Under the pieces are notes generated by a model, which was not told the DNA's origin, searched no databases, and saw nothing but the letters and a program-made list of their open reading frames with translations. From Polynucleobacter nymphae (GTDB lineage Bacteria; Pseudomonadota; Gammaproteobacteria; Burkholderiales; Burkholderiaceae): a stretch of DNA of 64,000 nucleotides. A program made the position numbers and the translations under genes. Below, piece by piece: positions 29,039-38,168 of this stretch. Each line of letters starts with the position of its first letter. The first letter of the stretch is position 1. The stretch is from NCBI RefSeq assembly GCF_018882155.1, contig NZ_JACVPA010000002.1, forward strand, positions 310,001 to 374,000. Direction: 5' to 3'.

Positions 29039-30856
29039 ATGACTAAACGCGCACTTCGTAATATCGCCATCATCGCCCACGTTGACCACGGTAAAACTAC
29101 TCTGGTTGACCAACTCTTACGCCAATCAGGCACATTCCGCTCGAATGAAAAAATGACCGAACGCGTCATGGACTCAAACGACTTAGAAAAAGAGCGTGGC
29201 ATTACTATTTTGTCCAAGAACTGCTCAGTAGAGTACGACGGTACTCATATCAATATTGTTGATACCCCAGGACATGCTGACTTTGGTGGTGAAGTAGAGC
29301 GTGTGTTGTCTATGGTTGACGGTGTATTGCTTTTAGTGGATGCAGTTGAGGGCCCAATGCCACAGACACGTTTCGTAACCAAGAAAGCGCTAGCACTTGG
29401 TTTGAAGCCGATTGTGGTGATTAACAAGGTTGACCGTCCAGGTGCTCGCTGCGATTACGTTATCAATGCAACCTTTGAGTTGTTTGACAAACTCGGCGCT
29501 ACTGAAGAGCAGCTCGATTTTCCAATCATCTATGCCTCTGGCTTGAATGGCTATGCAGGCTTGACAGAAGATGTTCGTGAGGGCGATATGCGCCCTCTGT
29601 TCGACGCTGTCTTAAAGCATGTTCCTGTCCGTGACGATAATCCTGATGGTCCTTTGCAGTTTCAGATCTCTTCAATTGACTACAACAGTTATGTTGGAAA
29701 GATTGGTGTTGGTCGTGTGAACCGTGGCCGTGTTAAGCCTGGCATGGAAGTGATTTGTATGAATGGCCCAGATGGTGTGCCATTTAAAGGACGTGTTAAC
29801 CAAGTATTGAAATTCAAAGGCTTGGAGCGTGAGGTTGTTGAGGAAGCTTTTGCTGGTGATATCGCGTTGATTAACGGTATTGAAGAGTTAGCGATTGGCA
29901 CGACTGTCTGTGCAGTTGATACGCCTGAAGCATTGCCAATGTTGAAGATCGATGAGCCAACCTTGACCATGAACTTCATGGTGAACACCAGCCCATTTGC
30001 AGGTCGTGAAGGTAAGTTTGTTACTAGCCGTCAGATTCGTGAGCGTTTAGATCGCGAATTGAAATCGAATATGGCACTGCGCGTTAAAGAGACTGATGAC
30101 GATACTGTGTTTGAAGTATCCGGCCGTGGTGAATTGCATCTGACCATCTTGGTTGAGACCATGCGTCGCGAGGGCTATGAAATGGCTGTTTCTCGTCCAC
30201 GCGTTGTTTTCCATGAAGAAGATGGCGTGAAGATGGAGCCGTATGAGAATTTAACAGTTGACGTTGAAGACGCAACCCAAGGCGCTGTGATGGAAGACTT
30301 GGGTAAGCGTAAAGGCGAACTGCAAGATATGGTGAGTGACGGAAAAGGACGCACGCGTCTGGAGTACCGTATTCCAGCACGCGGCCTGATTGGCTTCCAA
30401 GGTGACTTCATGACCATGACTCGTGGTAATGGCTTAATGAGTCATACCTTCGACTCTTACGCTCCTGCTAAAGATGGCATTTTGGGTGAACGTCATAATG
30501 GCGTACTCATTAGTCAAGATGATGGCGAAGCAGTTGCTTATGCCATTTGGAAATTACAAGACCGTGGTCGCATGTTTGTAAAGCATGGCGATCCTGTTTA
30601 CGAAGGTATGGTCATCGGTATTCATAGTCGTGATAACGACTTAGTTGTGAACCCAATTAAAGGGAAACAACTAACCAACGTACGCTCCTCTGGTACGGAT
30701 GAGGCGGTCCGCTTAGTGACCCCAATTGATCTAACTCTTGAATATGCAGTGGAATTCATTAGCGATGACGAATTAGTGGAAGTTACTCCAAAGAGCGTGC
30801 GGGTTCGTAAGCGTCACCTCAAGGAACATGATCGTAAGAAGGCTTCACGCGAGTAA
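29039..30856 (+). CDS. typA: Ribosome-associated GTPase TypA/BipA
   Basis: 605 residues, full length. G1 is [10 protein letters not shown], switch I carries [10 protein letters not shown]3 DTPGHADF and G4 [10 protein letters not shown]; domains II and III and the BipA-specific C-terminal domain ([18 protein letters not shown]) are intact. It is a translational GTPase related to EF-G that aids 50S assembly and stress or cold growth. AGAAG lies seven bases before the ATG, and a strong terminator follows at 30876. Confidence 0.96.
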   Translation: MTKRALRNIAIIAHVDHGKTTLVDQLLRQSGTFRSNEKMTERVMDSNDLEKERGITILSKNCSVEYDGTHINIVDTPGHADFGGEVERVLSMVDGVLLLVDAVEGPMPQTRFVTKKALALGLKPIVVINKVDRPGARCDYVINATFELFDKLGATEEQLDFPIIYASGLNGYAGLTEDVREGDMRPLFDAVLKHVPVRDDNPDGPLQFQISSIDYNSYVGKIGVGRVNRGRVKPGMEVICMNGPDGVPFKGRVNQVLKFKGLEREVVEEAFAGDIALINGIEELAIGTTVCAVDTPEALPMLKIDEPTLTMNFMVNTSPFAGREGKFVTSRQIRERLDRELKSNMALRVKETDDDTVFEVSGRGELHLTILVETMRREGYEMAVSRPRVVFHEEDGVKMEPYENLTVDVEDATQGAVMEDLGKRKGELQDMVSDGKGRTRLEYRIPARGLIGFQGDFMTMTRGNGLMSHTFDSYAPAKDGILGERHNGVLISQDDGEAVAYAIWKLQDRGRMFVKHGDPVYEGMVIGIHSRDNDLVVNPIKGKQLTNVRSSGTDEAVRLVTPIDLTLEYAVEFISDDELVEVTPKSVRVRKRHLKEHDRKKASRE

Positions 30857-30875
30857 GCGCCTCAAGCTAGACAAG

Positions 30876-30900
30876 AAAAGCCACCTTCGGGTGGCTTTTT
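30876..30900. terminator. Terminator after typA
   Basis: AAAAGCCACC, loop TTCG, GGTGGCTTTTT. A very stable UUCG tetraloop stem closing the rimP-to-typA operon. Confidence 0.92.
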
Positions 30901-30922
30901 GATTGTCATGAATCCATCATAT

Positions 30923-30946
30923 ATATTTCTATATAATTGGAAATAT
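30923..30946 (+). promoter_or_regulatory. arsR promoter with candidate ArsR operator
   Basis: TATAAT at 30932-30937 lies between the arms of an inverted repeat ATATTTC (30923-30929) and GAAATAT (30940-30946). The repeat covers the -10 box and touches the ATG at 30945, the expected geometry for autorepression. The calculated transcription start is next to the ATG. Confidence 0.5.
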
Positions 30947-31274
30947 GAAAAATACAGATGCAATACAAGCTTTTCTGGCGTTAGGGCAGGAATCTCGTCT
31001 CAACGTCTTCCGTCTGATTGTCCAGCGTGGTGATAAAGGACTTACTCCCAGTCAAATTATTGAGAAATTGGGTATCCCCAATGCAACCCTGAGTTTTCAT
31101 TTAAAAGAATTGGTGAAAGCAGACTTACTCTTGGTTGAAAGACAAAGTCGTAACCTGATCTATCGTCCTAATGCAGGGCTCGTGCAAGATTTAAGTGGGT
31201 TCTTGTTAGAAAACTGCTGTGATGGCGAATCTTGCATTCCAGTCAAAGTTTTGAAGAAAGCGAAATTAGCATGA
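30945..31274 (+). CDS. arsR: ArsR-family arsenic-responsive repressor
   Basis: 109 residues with a winged helix-turn-helix (QIIEKLGIPNATLSFHLKELVKADLL). It lacks the classic ELCVCDL site and instead has cysteines near the C-terminus (Cys91, Cys92, Cys97 in ENCCDGESC), the arrangement of ArsR types that bind As(III) there. It represses its own operon until arsenite binds. Its TGA overlaps the arsC ATG, and acr3 follows, so it is first in an ars operon. Confidence 0.93.
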   Translation: MKNTDAIQAFLALGQESRLNVFRLIVQRGDKGLTPSQIIEKLGIPNATLSFHLKELVKADLLLVERQSRNLIYRPNAGLVQDLSGFLLENCCDGESCIPVKVLKKAKLA

Positions 31275-31750
31275 AGCAATACAATATTCTTTTTCTCTGC
31301 ACTCATAATTCAGCTCGCTCGATTATTGGGGAGGCCTTAGCTTCTACACACCCAAGCGGTAAGCTTAGAGGTTTTTCTGCAGGCTCAACTCCTGGCACAA
31401 GCGTGAACCCATATGCCGCCCAGATTGCAAAAGAGTTGGGTCTGGATACTTACTTACTGAAATCCAAAAGTTGGGATGTGTTTGCGCAGCCTGATGCCCC
31501 AAAGATGGATTTCATTATTACGGTATGTGATAACGCGGCTGGTGAAGTATGCCCCCATTGGCCTGGTCAGCCAGTGACAGCCCACTGGGGATTTCCTGAT
31601 CCTTCACAAGTCCAGGGTACTGATATTGAAAAGAAAGCAGCATTTATCAGCGTGATGAATGGCCTTAAAAAGAGAGTCGATATTCTAGCTGCCATGCCTT
31701 TAGATAAGTTAGATGCTATGAGTCTGAAAGAGATCCATTCCAAATCATGA
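31271..31750 (+). CDS. arsC: Arsenate reductase, thioredoxin/low-MW phosphatase type
   Basis: 159 residues. The P-loop CTHNSARS places catalytic Cys10, and Cys86 and Cys94 (CDNAAGEVC) form the disulfide relay, as in S. aureus-type ArsC. It reduces arsenate to arsenite, which is then exported by Acr3. I took the ATG at 31271 (ATGA overlap with arsR) rather than an in-frame start 13 codons upstream within arsR. Its TGA overlaps the acr3 ATG. Confidence 0.93.
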   Translation: MKQYNILFLCTHNSARSIIGEALASTHPSGKLRGFSAGSTPGTSVNPYAAQIAKELGLDTYLLKSKSWDVFAQPDAPKMDFIITVCDNAAGEVCPHWPGQPVTAHWGFPDPSQVQGTDIEKKAAFISVMNGLKKRVDILAAMPLDKLDAMSLKEIHSKS

Positions 31751-32793
31751 GCACACTTACTAAAAAACTTTCTTTTTTAGATCGCTATTTAACGGTCTGG
31801 ATTTTTTCTGCTATGGCTTTAGGTATTGCCCTAGGTTATTTCTTGCCTGGAGTAGAGGGCTTTATTAACTCCTTTCAGGTGGGTAGCACTAATTATCCCA
31901 TTGCTATTGGTTTAATACTCATGATGTATCCACCCTTTGCTAAGGTGAGATATGAAGATCTGCCAGATGTATTTAGAGATAAAAAGATCTTTGCGATTGC
32001 TTTTCTGATGAACTGGATTATTGCCCCAATCTTCATGTTCTTTCTGGCAATTACTTTTGTGCCCACCCAGCCTGAATACATGGCAGGCCTTATTCTGATT
32101 GGGATTGCGCCTTGTATTGCAATGGTGATTGTCTGGAATGATATTGCTAAAGGATCTACCGAATACGCTGCAGGCTTGGTTGCCTTTAATGCGATCTTCC
32201 AAGTTCTATTCTTTAGTCTATATGCCTACGTATTTCTAACCGTGTTGCCACCATTATTTGGCCTTACTGGATCAAACATCAACATCACAATCGGTGAGAT
32301 TGCTAAGACCGTCTTTATCTATTTGGGCATTCCTTGTATTGCAGGGCTATTCACAAGATTTGTGATGCTCAAGTTTGTCTCTAAAGATTGGTATCACGAG
32401 CACTTTGTGCCAAAAATTGGTAAGCTCACATTGATTGCGCTGCTCTTTACTATCGTAGTCATGTTCAGCCTAAAGGGAAAACTCATTCTTCAGCTTCCAG
32501 GTGATGTTCTCACCATCTCCATTCCATTGCTGATCTATTTTGGAGTGATGTTCCTAGCCACTTTTGTAATCACAGCCAAGATGGGCATTGATTACAAGCG
32601 CTGCTGCACTTTATCTTTTACGGCATCCAGTAATAACTTTGAATTAGCGATTGCTGTTGCAATTGCAGTCTTTGGGATTAACTCTGGCGCAGCCTTTGCA
32701 GCGGTAATAGGGCCTCTAGTAGAAGTTCCTATCATGATTGGGTTGGTAAGCATTGCCCTATGGATTAAAGAGCGCTATTGGCATGCAAGTTAA
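31747..32793 (+). CDS. acr3: Arsenite efflux transporter, ACR3 family
   Basis: 348 residues with about ten transmembrane helices. Family motifs include [22 protein letters not shown] with the conserved Cys, and [20 protein letters not shown]. It expels arsenite from the cytoplasm using the proton gradient. Coupled to arsC by ATGA, and the next gene starts inside its last codons. Confidence 0.93.
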   Translation: MSTLTKKLSFLDRYLTVWIFSAMALGIALGYFLPGVEGFINSFQVGSTNYPIAIGLILMMYPPFAKVRYEDLPDVFRDKKIFAIAFLMNWIIAPIFMFFLAITFVPTQPEYMAGLILIGIAPCIAMVIVWNDIAKGSTEYAAGLVAFNAIFQVLFFSLYAYVFLTVLPPLFGLTGSNINITIGEIAKTVFIYLGIPCIAGLFTRFVMLKFVSKDWYHEHFVPKIGKLTLIALLFTIVVMFSLKGKLILQLPGDVLTISIPLLIYFGVMFLATFVITAKMGIDYKRCCTLSFTASSNNFELAIAVAIAVFGINSGAAFAAVIGPLVEVPIMIGLVSIALWIKERYWHAS

Positions 32794-33679
32794 TTCTGAA
32801 GGAGTCTCAGCATCGCGGGTATTTTTGCCTGCTGATCAGCCTTACCCAAATTTATTACAATTCTTTATCGCTCAGTTTCCTCATATCGAAGTCAAGGAGT
32901 GGGAAGATCGCTTTGCTCAAGGTCTAGTATTAAATGCCGAGGGAGAGGCTCTTGAGGCAAGTAGTGCATATCAACCCAACACCCACTTGATTTACTTTAG
33001 GCGCTTGGCCCGCGAACCAGAAATACCCTTTGAAGAAGAGATTCTCTTCCAAGATGAACATATCCTAGTCGCAGATAAACCGCACTTCTTACCAGTGACT
33101 CCAAGTGGCCTGTACTTGCATCAGACTTTACTCAACCGACTCAAGAAAAAAACTGGTATTCAAACCCTAAGCCCTATTCATCGCATTGATCGTGATACTG
33201 CTGGGCTCGTGATCTTTTCTATTAAGCCAGACGAGAGAGCTTCATATCAGAATCTGTTTAGAGATAGAGTTGTCACGAAGATTTATGAAGCGATCGCTCC
33301 TTATTCCGAGGCACTCAATTCAAAGCTGCCAATGACCTATCAGAGTCGTCTTGAGGAATCAGAGCATTTCTTACAAATGATGGAGGTGGAGGGCGAGCCT
33401 AATACCGATACATTCATTGAGATCATTGCTCCAAGCAAGCCTTGGGCTAAATATCGACTCACACCAGGTAGCGGTAAGAAACATCAACTCCGTTGCCACC
33501 TCAATACCTTAGGCATACCAATTAAAGATGACCAGATTTATCCAATCCTTACGCCATATCAAGAATATGATTTAGATCTTTCAAAGCCTTTGCAGCTATT
33601 AGCAAAGGAAATATCTTTTTTAGATCCCATCACTAATGCTCAAAGAGTATTTGTAAGCAAGCGAGCCTTAGACTTCTAG
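32783..33679 (+). CDS. RluA-family pseudouridine synthase
   Basis: 298 residues with the catalytic signature [13 protein letters not shown] (Asp136) and the following YEAIAP and [16 protein letters not shown] motifs. There is no obvious S4 domain; the N-terminal hundred residues are family-typical for the RluA group that acts on 23S rRNA or tRNA. The specific target is not known. Start chosen at ATG 32783, which overlaps the last four codons of acr3, so it is probably cotranscribed with the arsenic operon, an unexpected partner. Confidence 0.85.
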   Translation: MQVNSEGVSASRVFLPADQPYPNLLQFFIAQFPHIEVKEWEDRFAQGLVLNAEGEALEASSAYQPNTHLIYFRRLAREPEIPFEEEILFQDEHILVADKPHFLPVTPSGLYLHQTLLNRLKKKTGIQTLSPIHRIDRDTAGLVIFSIKPDERASYQNLFRDRVVTKIYEAIAPYSEALNSKLPMTYQSRLEESEHFLQMMEVEGEPNTDTFIEIIAPSKPWAKYRLTPGSGKKHQLRCHLNTLGIPIKDDQIYPILTPYQEYDLDLSKPLQLLAKEISFLDPITNAQRVFVSKRALDF

Positions 33680-33683
33680 TCCC

Positions 33684-35336
33684 TTAATCTTTTAAAGCTG
33701 AAAAGCTATTCGCTTGTGCTTTACTCCAGTACAACTCAAATACTCTTGGTAGGTTCAGAGAAGAGTCGATACTTCCTCCCTTGAGAAGAAGTCCAGTAGG
33801 CATTTCTGGGAGGAGGTAGGATAAGAGGCGTACTTCATGTGCATTAATCCGTCGAATAATATGGGGCGCATCAATTTCACCAGGGTGATGTAGGCCGGCC
33901 GCCTCTACTAATCCTTTGAGTGTTTTAAGAGTTTCATTGTGAAAATTAAAGACGCGCTCAGCCTTATTAGGTACCACTAAGGCTTTTTGGCGAAGTGGAT
34001 CTTGGGTTGTGACGCCAGTAGGGCAAAAGCCAGTATTGCAGACTTGTGCTTGAATACAACCAATTGAGAACATGAAGCCACGTGCACTATTGCACCAATC
34101 AGCACCCAAGGCAAAAGCAACTGCCATATCAAAAGCGCTGATAATCTTTCCGGCACAGCCAATTTTAATTTGATCGCGCAGATTAGCGCCCAGTAAGGTG
34201 TTATGAACTAGACGAAGCCCTTCTTGAAGTGGTGTACCAACGTGGTTGGTAAATTCAACTGGGGATGCGCCTGTGCCACCCTCAGAGCCATCCACCACAA
34301 TAAAGTCTGGGTAGATATTGGTTTCTAACATGGCTTTGACAATCCCAAACCATTCCCAGGGATGTCCGATACAAAGCTTAAATCCAACTGGCTTACCGCC
34401 AGAGAGATCACGTAATTTTTTAAGAAAATGCATCATCTCAAGTGGGCTTGAGAAAGCGCTATGGGATGCCGGAGAGATGCAGGCCTCGCCTACATTGACA
34501 CCGCGTGCCTTGGCAATCTCTACAGTGACTTTGGAGCCCGGCAGAATTCCCCCGTGACCAGGCTTGGCACCTTGACTTAATTTAATCTCGATCATCTTGA
34601 CTTGAGGATCAAGCGCATTTTCAGCATATTTCTTTTCATTAAAACTGCCATCTTCATTGCGGCAGCCGAAGTAGCCGGAGCCAATCTCCCAAATAAGGTC
34701 TCCGCCATGAACGCGGTGGTGGGTGGAGATAGAGCCTTCACCAGTGTCATGGGCAAAACCACCTTTTTTGGCTCCCAAATTTAAGGCCATCACCGCATTG
34801 GCGCTTAGTGAGCCAAAACTCATTGCTGAAATATTAAAGATGCTCGCAGAGTATTTTTGTTTACAGTCTTTACCACCAATCTCAATACGAAAATCATGGC
34901 TAGGTAAACGGGTAGGGGCTAATGACGGATTGATCCATTGATAGCCTGGCGCCATGACATCAAGACTAGTGCCAAAGGGTATTTGATCTGGTACCGCTTT
35001 AGCGCGTGAATAGACTAAAGTGCGTTGCGCTTTAGAGAAGGGAGCTTCATCGTTATCCCCCTCAATAAAGTACTGCCGAATTTCCGGGCGAATATATTCG
35101 AGTAAGAAGCGCAGATGACCAATAACAGGGTAGTTGCGTAATATGGCGATCTTTTTTTGGAAAAGATCGTAGAAACCTACGATAGTTAAAGTACCAAACA
35201 ATATTAGAAAGTGGAGGGCTTGTTTATCTAACCCTAAAGAGACAAAATCTAAAGCGATAAAACTGGCAATACTTCCAATAATGCAAAGGATAAAAGGGGT
35301 GTATCGAATTGGAATCAATTTGCTCAAGTTAGCCAT
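33684..35336 (-). CDS. FMN-binding glutamate synthase family protein
   Basis: 550 residues with two N-terminal hydrophobic segments (about 12-55) and then a glutamate synthase-type FMN barrel. Motifs include EIKLSQGAKPGHGGILPG, DFIVVDGSEGGTGASP and the cysteine cluster CIQAQVCNTGFCPTGVTTQDP that binds a 3Fe-4S centre in GltB. It lacks the amidotransferase and C-terminal domains of real glutamate synthase, so it is the membrane-associated GltS-like oxidoreductase whose function is unknown. Convergent with the pseudouridine synthase (four-base gap). Confidence 0.85.
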   Translation of the reverse strand: MANLSKLIPIRYTPFILCIIGSIASFIALDFVSLGLDKQALHFLILFGTLTIVGFYDLFQKKIAILRNYPVIGHLRFLLEYIRPEIRQYFIEGDNDEAPFSKAQRTLVYSRAKAVPDQIPFGTSLDVMAPGYQWINPSLAPTRLPSHDFRIEIGGKDCKQKYSASIFNISAMSFGSLSANAVMALNLGAKKGGFAHDTGEGSISTHHRVHGGDLIWEIGSGYFGCRNEDGSFNEKKYAENALDPQVKMIEIKLSQGAKPGHGGILPGSKVTVEIAKARGVNVGEACISPASHSAFSSPLEMMHFLKKLRDLSGGKPVGFKLCIGHPWEWFGIVKAMLETNIYPDFIVVDGSEGGTGASPVEFTNHVGTPLQEGLRLVHNTLLGANLRDQIKIGCAGKIISAFDMAVAFALGADWCNSARGFMFSIGCIQAQVCNTGFCPTGVTTQDPLRQKALVVPNKAERVFNFHNETLKTLKGLVEAAGLHHPGEIDAPHIIRRINAHEVRLLSYLLPEMPTGLLLKGGSIDSSLNLPRVFELYWSKAQANSFSALKD

Positions 35337-35360
35337 ATGGAGATCAAATAGAGGAGGTCT

Positions 35361-35381
35361 TAGTATACGAATTTAATACTA
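35361..35381. promoter_or_regulatory. Inverted repeat between divergent genes
   Basis: TAGTAT, nine bases, ATACTA, twelve bases before the FNR box. It may be an operator or part of the minus-strand promoter of the FMN protein; the evidence is symmetry only. Confidence 0.25.
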
Positions 35382-35392
35382 TTGTGCTCAGA

Positions 35393-35406
35393 TTGATCTA
35401 AATCAA
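35393..35406 (+). promoter_or_regulatory. Perfect FNR/Anr box
   Basis: TTGAT-CTAA-ATCAA matches the FNR/Anr consensus exactly. It sits 71 bases before the next start codon, so it can activate that promoter under low oxygen. Confidence 0.7.
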
Positions 35407-35476
35407 GCTTTAGGGTGTTGTCAGCTAGTGGTGGGAGTATCCTGAAAGAGTAGCTATATCAATCACAGGAAGAACT

Positions 35477-35860
35477 ATGTCATTAAATCATGCAGTTATT
35501 TGGATCGATCACAAAGAAGCCCACGTCATGTTCTTAAGTCAGGATGCTAGTGAGGCAGAGATCATTAAAAGCAAATCGACACATTCTCATTTACACCATA
35601 AAGGTGGTGAAGTAGGTAGCGGTAAGCTGGCATTAGATTCAAAATATCTCCATTCAGTAATGCAGGCTGTAAATGAATCCAAAGAAATTCTGATTCTTGG
35701 CCCAGGTTCTGCCAAATTAGAACTCATCAAACATGCGCATCAGCATGATGCCAAGATTGCTGAAAAGATTGTTGGTGTAGAAACTGTTGACCATCCGACT
35801 GATAAAGAGATTCTGGCGCATGCCCGTAAGTTCTTTTATAAAGTAGATCAGATGCTGTAA
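35477..35860 (+). CDS. Translational machinery-type (bacterial release-factor-like domain) small protein
   Basis: 127 residues with no signal. It begins NHAVIWIDHKEAHVMFL, has a His-rich stretch HSHLHHKGGEVGSGK, then EILILGPGSAKLELIKH and VETVDHPTDKEILAHARKFF. This is the pattern of small proteins annotated as translational machinery proteins, which resemble domain 3 of eRF1/Dom34. The function is unknown; stationary-phase or hypoxic ribosome interaction is a plausible guess. Ribosome site AGGAAG, and an FNR box upstream suggests low-oxygen induction. The next small gene follows after 25 bases. Confidence 0.7.
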   Translation: MSLNHAVIWIDHKEAHVMFLSQDASEAEIIKSKSTHSHLHHKGGEVGSGKLALDSKYLHSVMQAVNESKEILILGPGSAKLELIKHAHQHDAKIAEKIVGVETVDHPTDKEILAHARKFFYKVDQML

Positions 35861-35885
35861 AACCCAATCAGGAGGTGAGCGAATA

Positions 35886-36149
35886 ATGAATGAAGGCAAA
35901 AAAGCTGAAGAAGAATTGGGCCCAGATGGTCTACCTGGTCATGACTATTTCTTGGATGCCGTCAATCATATTGACGAAGCAGTAGCCAATAAATCGATTG
36001 CCATTGGTGCAGCAAAAGGAATTGTCTATAGCCTAGTAGAGACACTGGGCACCATGGTGGGTGATCCTGATTTGCCGGCGCATCTCAAATCTGGTTATAT
36101 GGGCGCTCTTGATCTAGCGGTAGAGTTAGAGGCTAAGCTGTCAAAGTAG
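35886..36149 (+). CDS. Small conserved-looking protein of unknown function
   Basis: 87 residues, acidic, with no membrane helix or signal. Two probable helices (IDEAVANKSIAIGAAKGIVYSLVETLG and LDLAVELEAKL) are linked by GDPDLPAHLKSGYMG. I recognise no family. An unusually complete ribosome site, AGGAGGTGA, precedes the ATG by nine bases, so it is strongly translated. It shares the FNR-box promoter with the gene before it and ends before a long perfect hairpin. Confidence 0.65.
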   Translation: MNEGKKAEEELGPDGLPGHDYFLDAVNHIDEAVANKSIAIGAAKGIVYSLVETLGTMVGDPDLPAHLKSGYMGALDLAVELEAKLSK

Positions 36150-36178
36150 GTAAGGCAATTAAAAACCTAGATTTGCTA

Positions 36179-36214
36179 AATGAATAAGGGTAGCTTGGGC
36201 TACCCTTATTCATT
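36179..36214. terminator. Perfect 16-bp inverted repeat after the FNR unit
   Basis: AATGAATAAGGGTAGC, loop TTGG, GCTACCCTTATTCATT. A perfect stem, but CAAAAC rather than a T-run follows, so it may end transcription poorly or act mainly as a 3'-end stabiliser. Confidence 0.55.
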
Positions 36215-36257
36215 CAAAACGCCGATTAAATCTTGATATGAGGGTGCGTAATGCAGG

Positions 36258-36293
36258 TTGTGTAATTAATTAATATATGTACAATGTACATAT
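36258..36293 (+). promoter_or_regulatory. brnTA promoter and palindromic operator
   Basis: A perfect 19-base palindrome ATATGTACA-A-TGTACATAT covers 36275-36293 and includes the -10 box TACAAT (36280-36285); TTGTGT (36258-36263) is a possible -35, 16 bases upstream. It overlaps the brnT ATG. BrnA antitoxins repress their own operons, so this is the likely BrnA site. Confidence 0.6.
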
Positions 36294-36576
36294 GAATTCA
36301 TTAAAATTTGAATGGGAGCTACGAAAAGCCTCCGCTAATCTAAAAAAACATGGCATTTCCTTTGAAGAAGCGAAATCTGTGTTTTATGATGAAAGCGCTA
36401 GATTAATTTCTGATCCCGATCATTCAGATGATGAGGAGCGATTTATTTTATTAGGCGTGAGTCATGCTCTTCGTGTAATTTTGGTTTGTCATTGTTATCG
36501 AAGTAAGGGAAATGTCATTCGAATTATTTCAGCTCGTAAGGCAACTCCTCAAGAGTCAAAAGTTTATAAAAGGTGA
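36292..36576 (+). CDS. brnT: BrnT-type ribonuclease toxin
   Basis: 94 residues of the BrnT fold: FEWELRKASANLKKHGISFEEAKSVF, then SDDEERFILLGVSH, LVCHCYR and IRIISARKATPQE. BrnT cuts RNA and stops growth until neutralised by BrnA. Five codons further upstream there is another in-frame ATG, but it lies in the promoter palindrome; I prefer 36292. The stop is followed after five bases by brnA. The operator overlaps the start, so repression should be tight. Confidence 0.88.
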   Translation: MNSLKFEWELRKASANLKKHGISFEEAKSVFYDESARLISDPDHSDDEERFILLGVSHALRVILVCHCYRSKGNVIRIISARKATPQESKVYKR

Positions 36577-36581
36577 TCAAT

Positions 36582-36791
36582 ATGCGTAATGAATACGATT
36601 TCTCAAAATCTCGAAAAAATCCATATGCTTCTATGCTAAAGAAGCCAATTACGATTCGCTTGGATGAAGACTCTGTGACCTATTTCAAATCAGTATCTGA
36701 AGAAGTAGGTATTCCCTATCAAAGTCTGATTAATCTATATTTGCGAGATTGCGCTGCTTCTCATAAGAAGTTAAATCTTAGCTGGAAGTAA
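36582..36791 (+). CDS. brnA: BrnA-type antitoxin
   Basis: 69 residues of ribbon-helix-helix type: EYDFSKSRKNPYASMLKKPITIRLDEDSVTYFKSVSEEVGIPYQSLINLYLRD. The N-terminal part contacts BrnT and the ribbon-helix-helix binds DNA. AGGTGA precedes the ATG by five bases and overlaps the brnT stop. An alternative GTG three codons earlier is less likely. Typical toxin-first order. Confidence 0.88.
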   Translation: MRNEYDFSKSRKNPYASMLKKPITIRLDEDSVTYFKSVSEEVGIPYQSLINLYLRDCAASHKKLNLSWK

Positions 36792-36882
36792 GCTAAGGAT
36801 AAGGTTTTTCCCTCAGCTTTAATGGATTAAGGCGTGGGCCACCAAGAAAAACAAAAACTACCCTTGGGCTGTTTATAAATAA

Positions 36883-37980
36883 TTGATAAAAGTCTCTGTG
36901 GAAAATAAGCAAAATAAAAGATTAGCAGTTGCCCCCATGATGGAGTGGACGGATCGTCATTGCCGCTCTTTTCATCGGACGCTCACTAAGGAAGCGGTTC
37001 TCTATACAGAGATGGTGACAACAGGGGCATTGATGCATGGGGATCTCCCGCGCCATTTAGACTATTCCCAAGATCAACATCCAGTGGTATTGCAGTTAGG
37101 CGGCTCAGAGCCTAGCGACTTAGCAAAGTCTGCAGAGTTAGGGCAACAGTGGGGCTATAAGGAAGTTGATCTTAATTGTGGCTGCCCGTCTGAGCGTGTG
37201 CAGCGCGGTGCTTTTGGTGCTTGCCTGATGGCTGAACCTAATTTGGTGGCCGACTGTGTCAAGGCAATGAAGAGTGCTGTAGATATTCCGATCTCAGTAA
37301 AACATCGCTTGGGATTGGATTCGATGGATGCAGCTGCCTCTCCCAAGGATTATCAGTTTGCGCTCGATTTTATTCTTGCTGTTGCTGATGCAGGCGCAAG
37401 CCAAGTAACCATTCATGCGCGTAATGCTGTGCTTAAAGGGCTGTCACCAAAAGAGAACCGCAGTAAACCGCCGCTACGTTATGAAGTAGCAGCCAAGCTG
37501 AGGCTAGATGCACAAAAACAATTTCCCAATCTCAAAGTATTACTCAATGGTGGTCTAGAAACGAATGAACAGATCGCGGGCCATTGGGATGACTTTGATG
37601 GCTTCATGATTGGTAGGGCGGCATATCATTTTCCAGCCATGCTCTTAGGCTGGGATGATTTGATTAATACCAACGGTGATGCGGCTGGCTATCTTTTTAG
37701 TGAAACCGAGTGGCATCGAATTCAGATTGGATTAGTTAAGCAAGTAGAAGCTTGGTTTGATGAATGCAAAGCTAAAGGTAAGCCCTTTTATATCGGCGCA
37801 TTTACAAGACACATACTTGGCTTAGCACATGGTAGGGCAGGATCAAGATATTGGCGCCAGCGCCTCTCAGATCACCATGCTCTCGCTAAGGTACAGAGCA
37901 AAGCGGCGATAGTGGATTTTTTCATCGATGCCAGTCTAACCCTTGGGGATTGGGCGGCTTTTGAGTATGAAAGTGCTTAA
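36883..37980 (+). CDS. dusA: tRNA-dihydrouridine(20/20a) synthase DusA
   Basis: About 365 residues with an FMN-binding TIM barrel. Signatures are LAVAPMMEWTDRHCRSFHR, NCGCPSERVQRGAFGACLM with the catalytic Cys, and KHRLGLDSMD. It reduces U20/20a of tRNA D-loops using NADPH. The start is uncertain: the open frame begins with TTG at 36883, a GTG at 36898 is also possible, and neither has a clear ribosome site. The neighbour tRNA-His gene may be a substrate, but adjacency is probably coincidental. Confidence 0.92.
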   Translation: MIKVSVENKQNKRLAVAPMMEWTDRHCRSFHRTLTKEAVLYTEMVTTGALMHGDLPRHLDYSQDQHPVVLQLGGSEPSDLAKSAELGQQWGYKEVDLNCGCPSERVQRGAFGACLMAEPNLVADCVKAMKSAVDIPISVKHRLGLDSMDAAASPKDYQFALDFILAVADAGASQVTIHARNAVLKGLSPKENRSKPPLRYEVAAKLRLDAQKQFPNLKVLLNGGLETNEQIAGHWDDFDGFMIGRAAYHFPAMLLGWDDLINTNGDAAGYLFSETEWHRIQIGLVKQVEAWFDECKAKGKPFYIGAFTRHILGLAHGRAGSRYWRQRLSDHHALAKVQSKAAIVDFFIDASLTLGDWAAFEYESA

Positions 37981-38003
37981 GCGTGAGGCTAGAAGCACTG
38001 GTT

Positions 38004-38033
38004 TTGACAGGTTTTTGAGCAAAAAGCTATAAT
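38004..38033 (+). promoter_or_regulatory. Full-consensus sigma-70 promoter of tRNA-His
   Basis: TTGACA (38004-38009), 18 bases, TATAAT (38028-38033). Both boxes are perfect, and transcription should start just before the tRNA. Confidence 0.9.
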
Positions 38034-38047
38034 GTGAGCTCTACAAC

Positions 38048-38124
38048 GGCGGACGTAGCTCAGTTGGTAGAGTCCCAGATTGTGATTCTGGTTGTCGCGG
38101 GTTCGAGCCCCGTCGTTCGCCCCA
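38048..38124 (+). tRNA. tRNA-His (GTG anticodon)
   Basis: A complete cloverleaf. The extra G(-1) at 38048 faces C73, the seven-pair acceptor stem GCGGACG/CGTTCGC includes one G-U pair, the anticodon loop reads ATTGTGATT, the T-loop GTTCGAGCC is standard and CCA is encoded. G(-1) is the identity element read by HisRS. Confidence 0.97.
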
Positions 38125-38135
38125 CCAAATTCTGT

Positions 38136-38167
38136 AAAGCTCCCAAAATTGATTGAGGAGCTTTTTT
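38136..38167. terminator. Terminator after tRNA-His
   Basis: AAAGCTCC, a 13-base loop, GGAGCTTTTTT. Its A-run also serves the minus-strand gene ending at 38169. Confidence 0.75.
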
Positions 38168-38168
38168 A

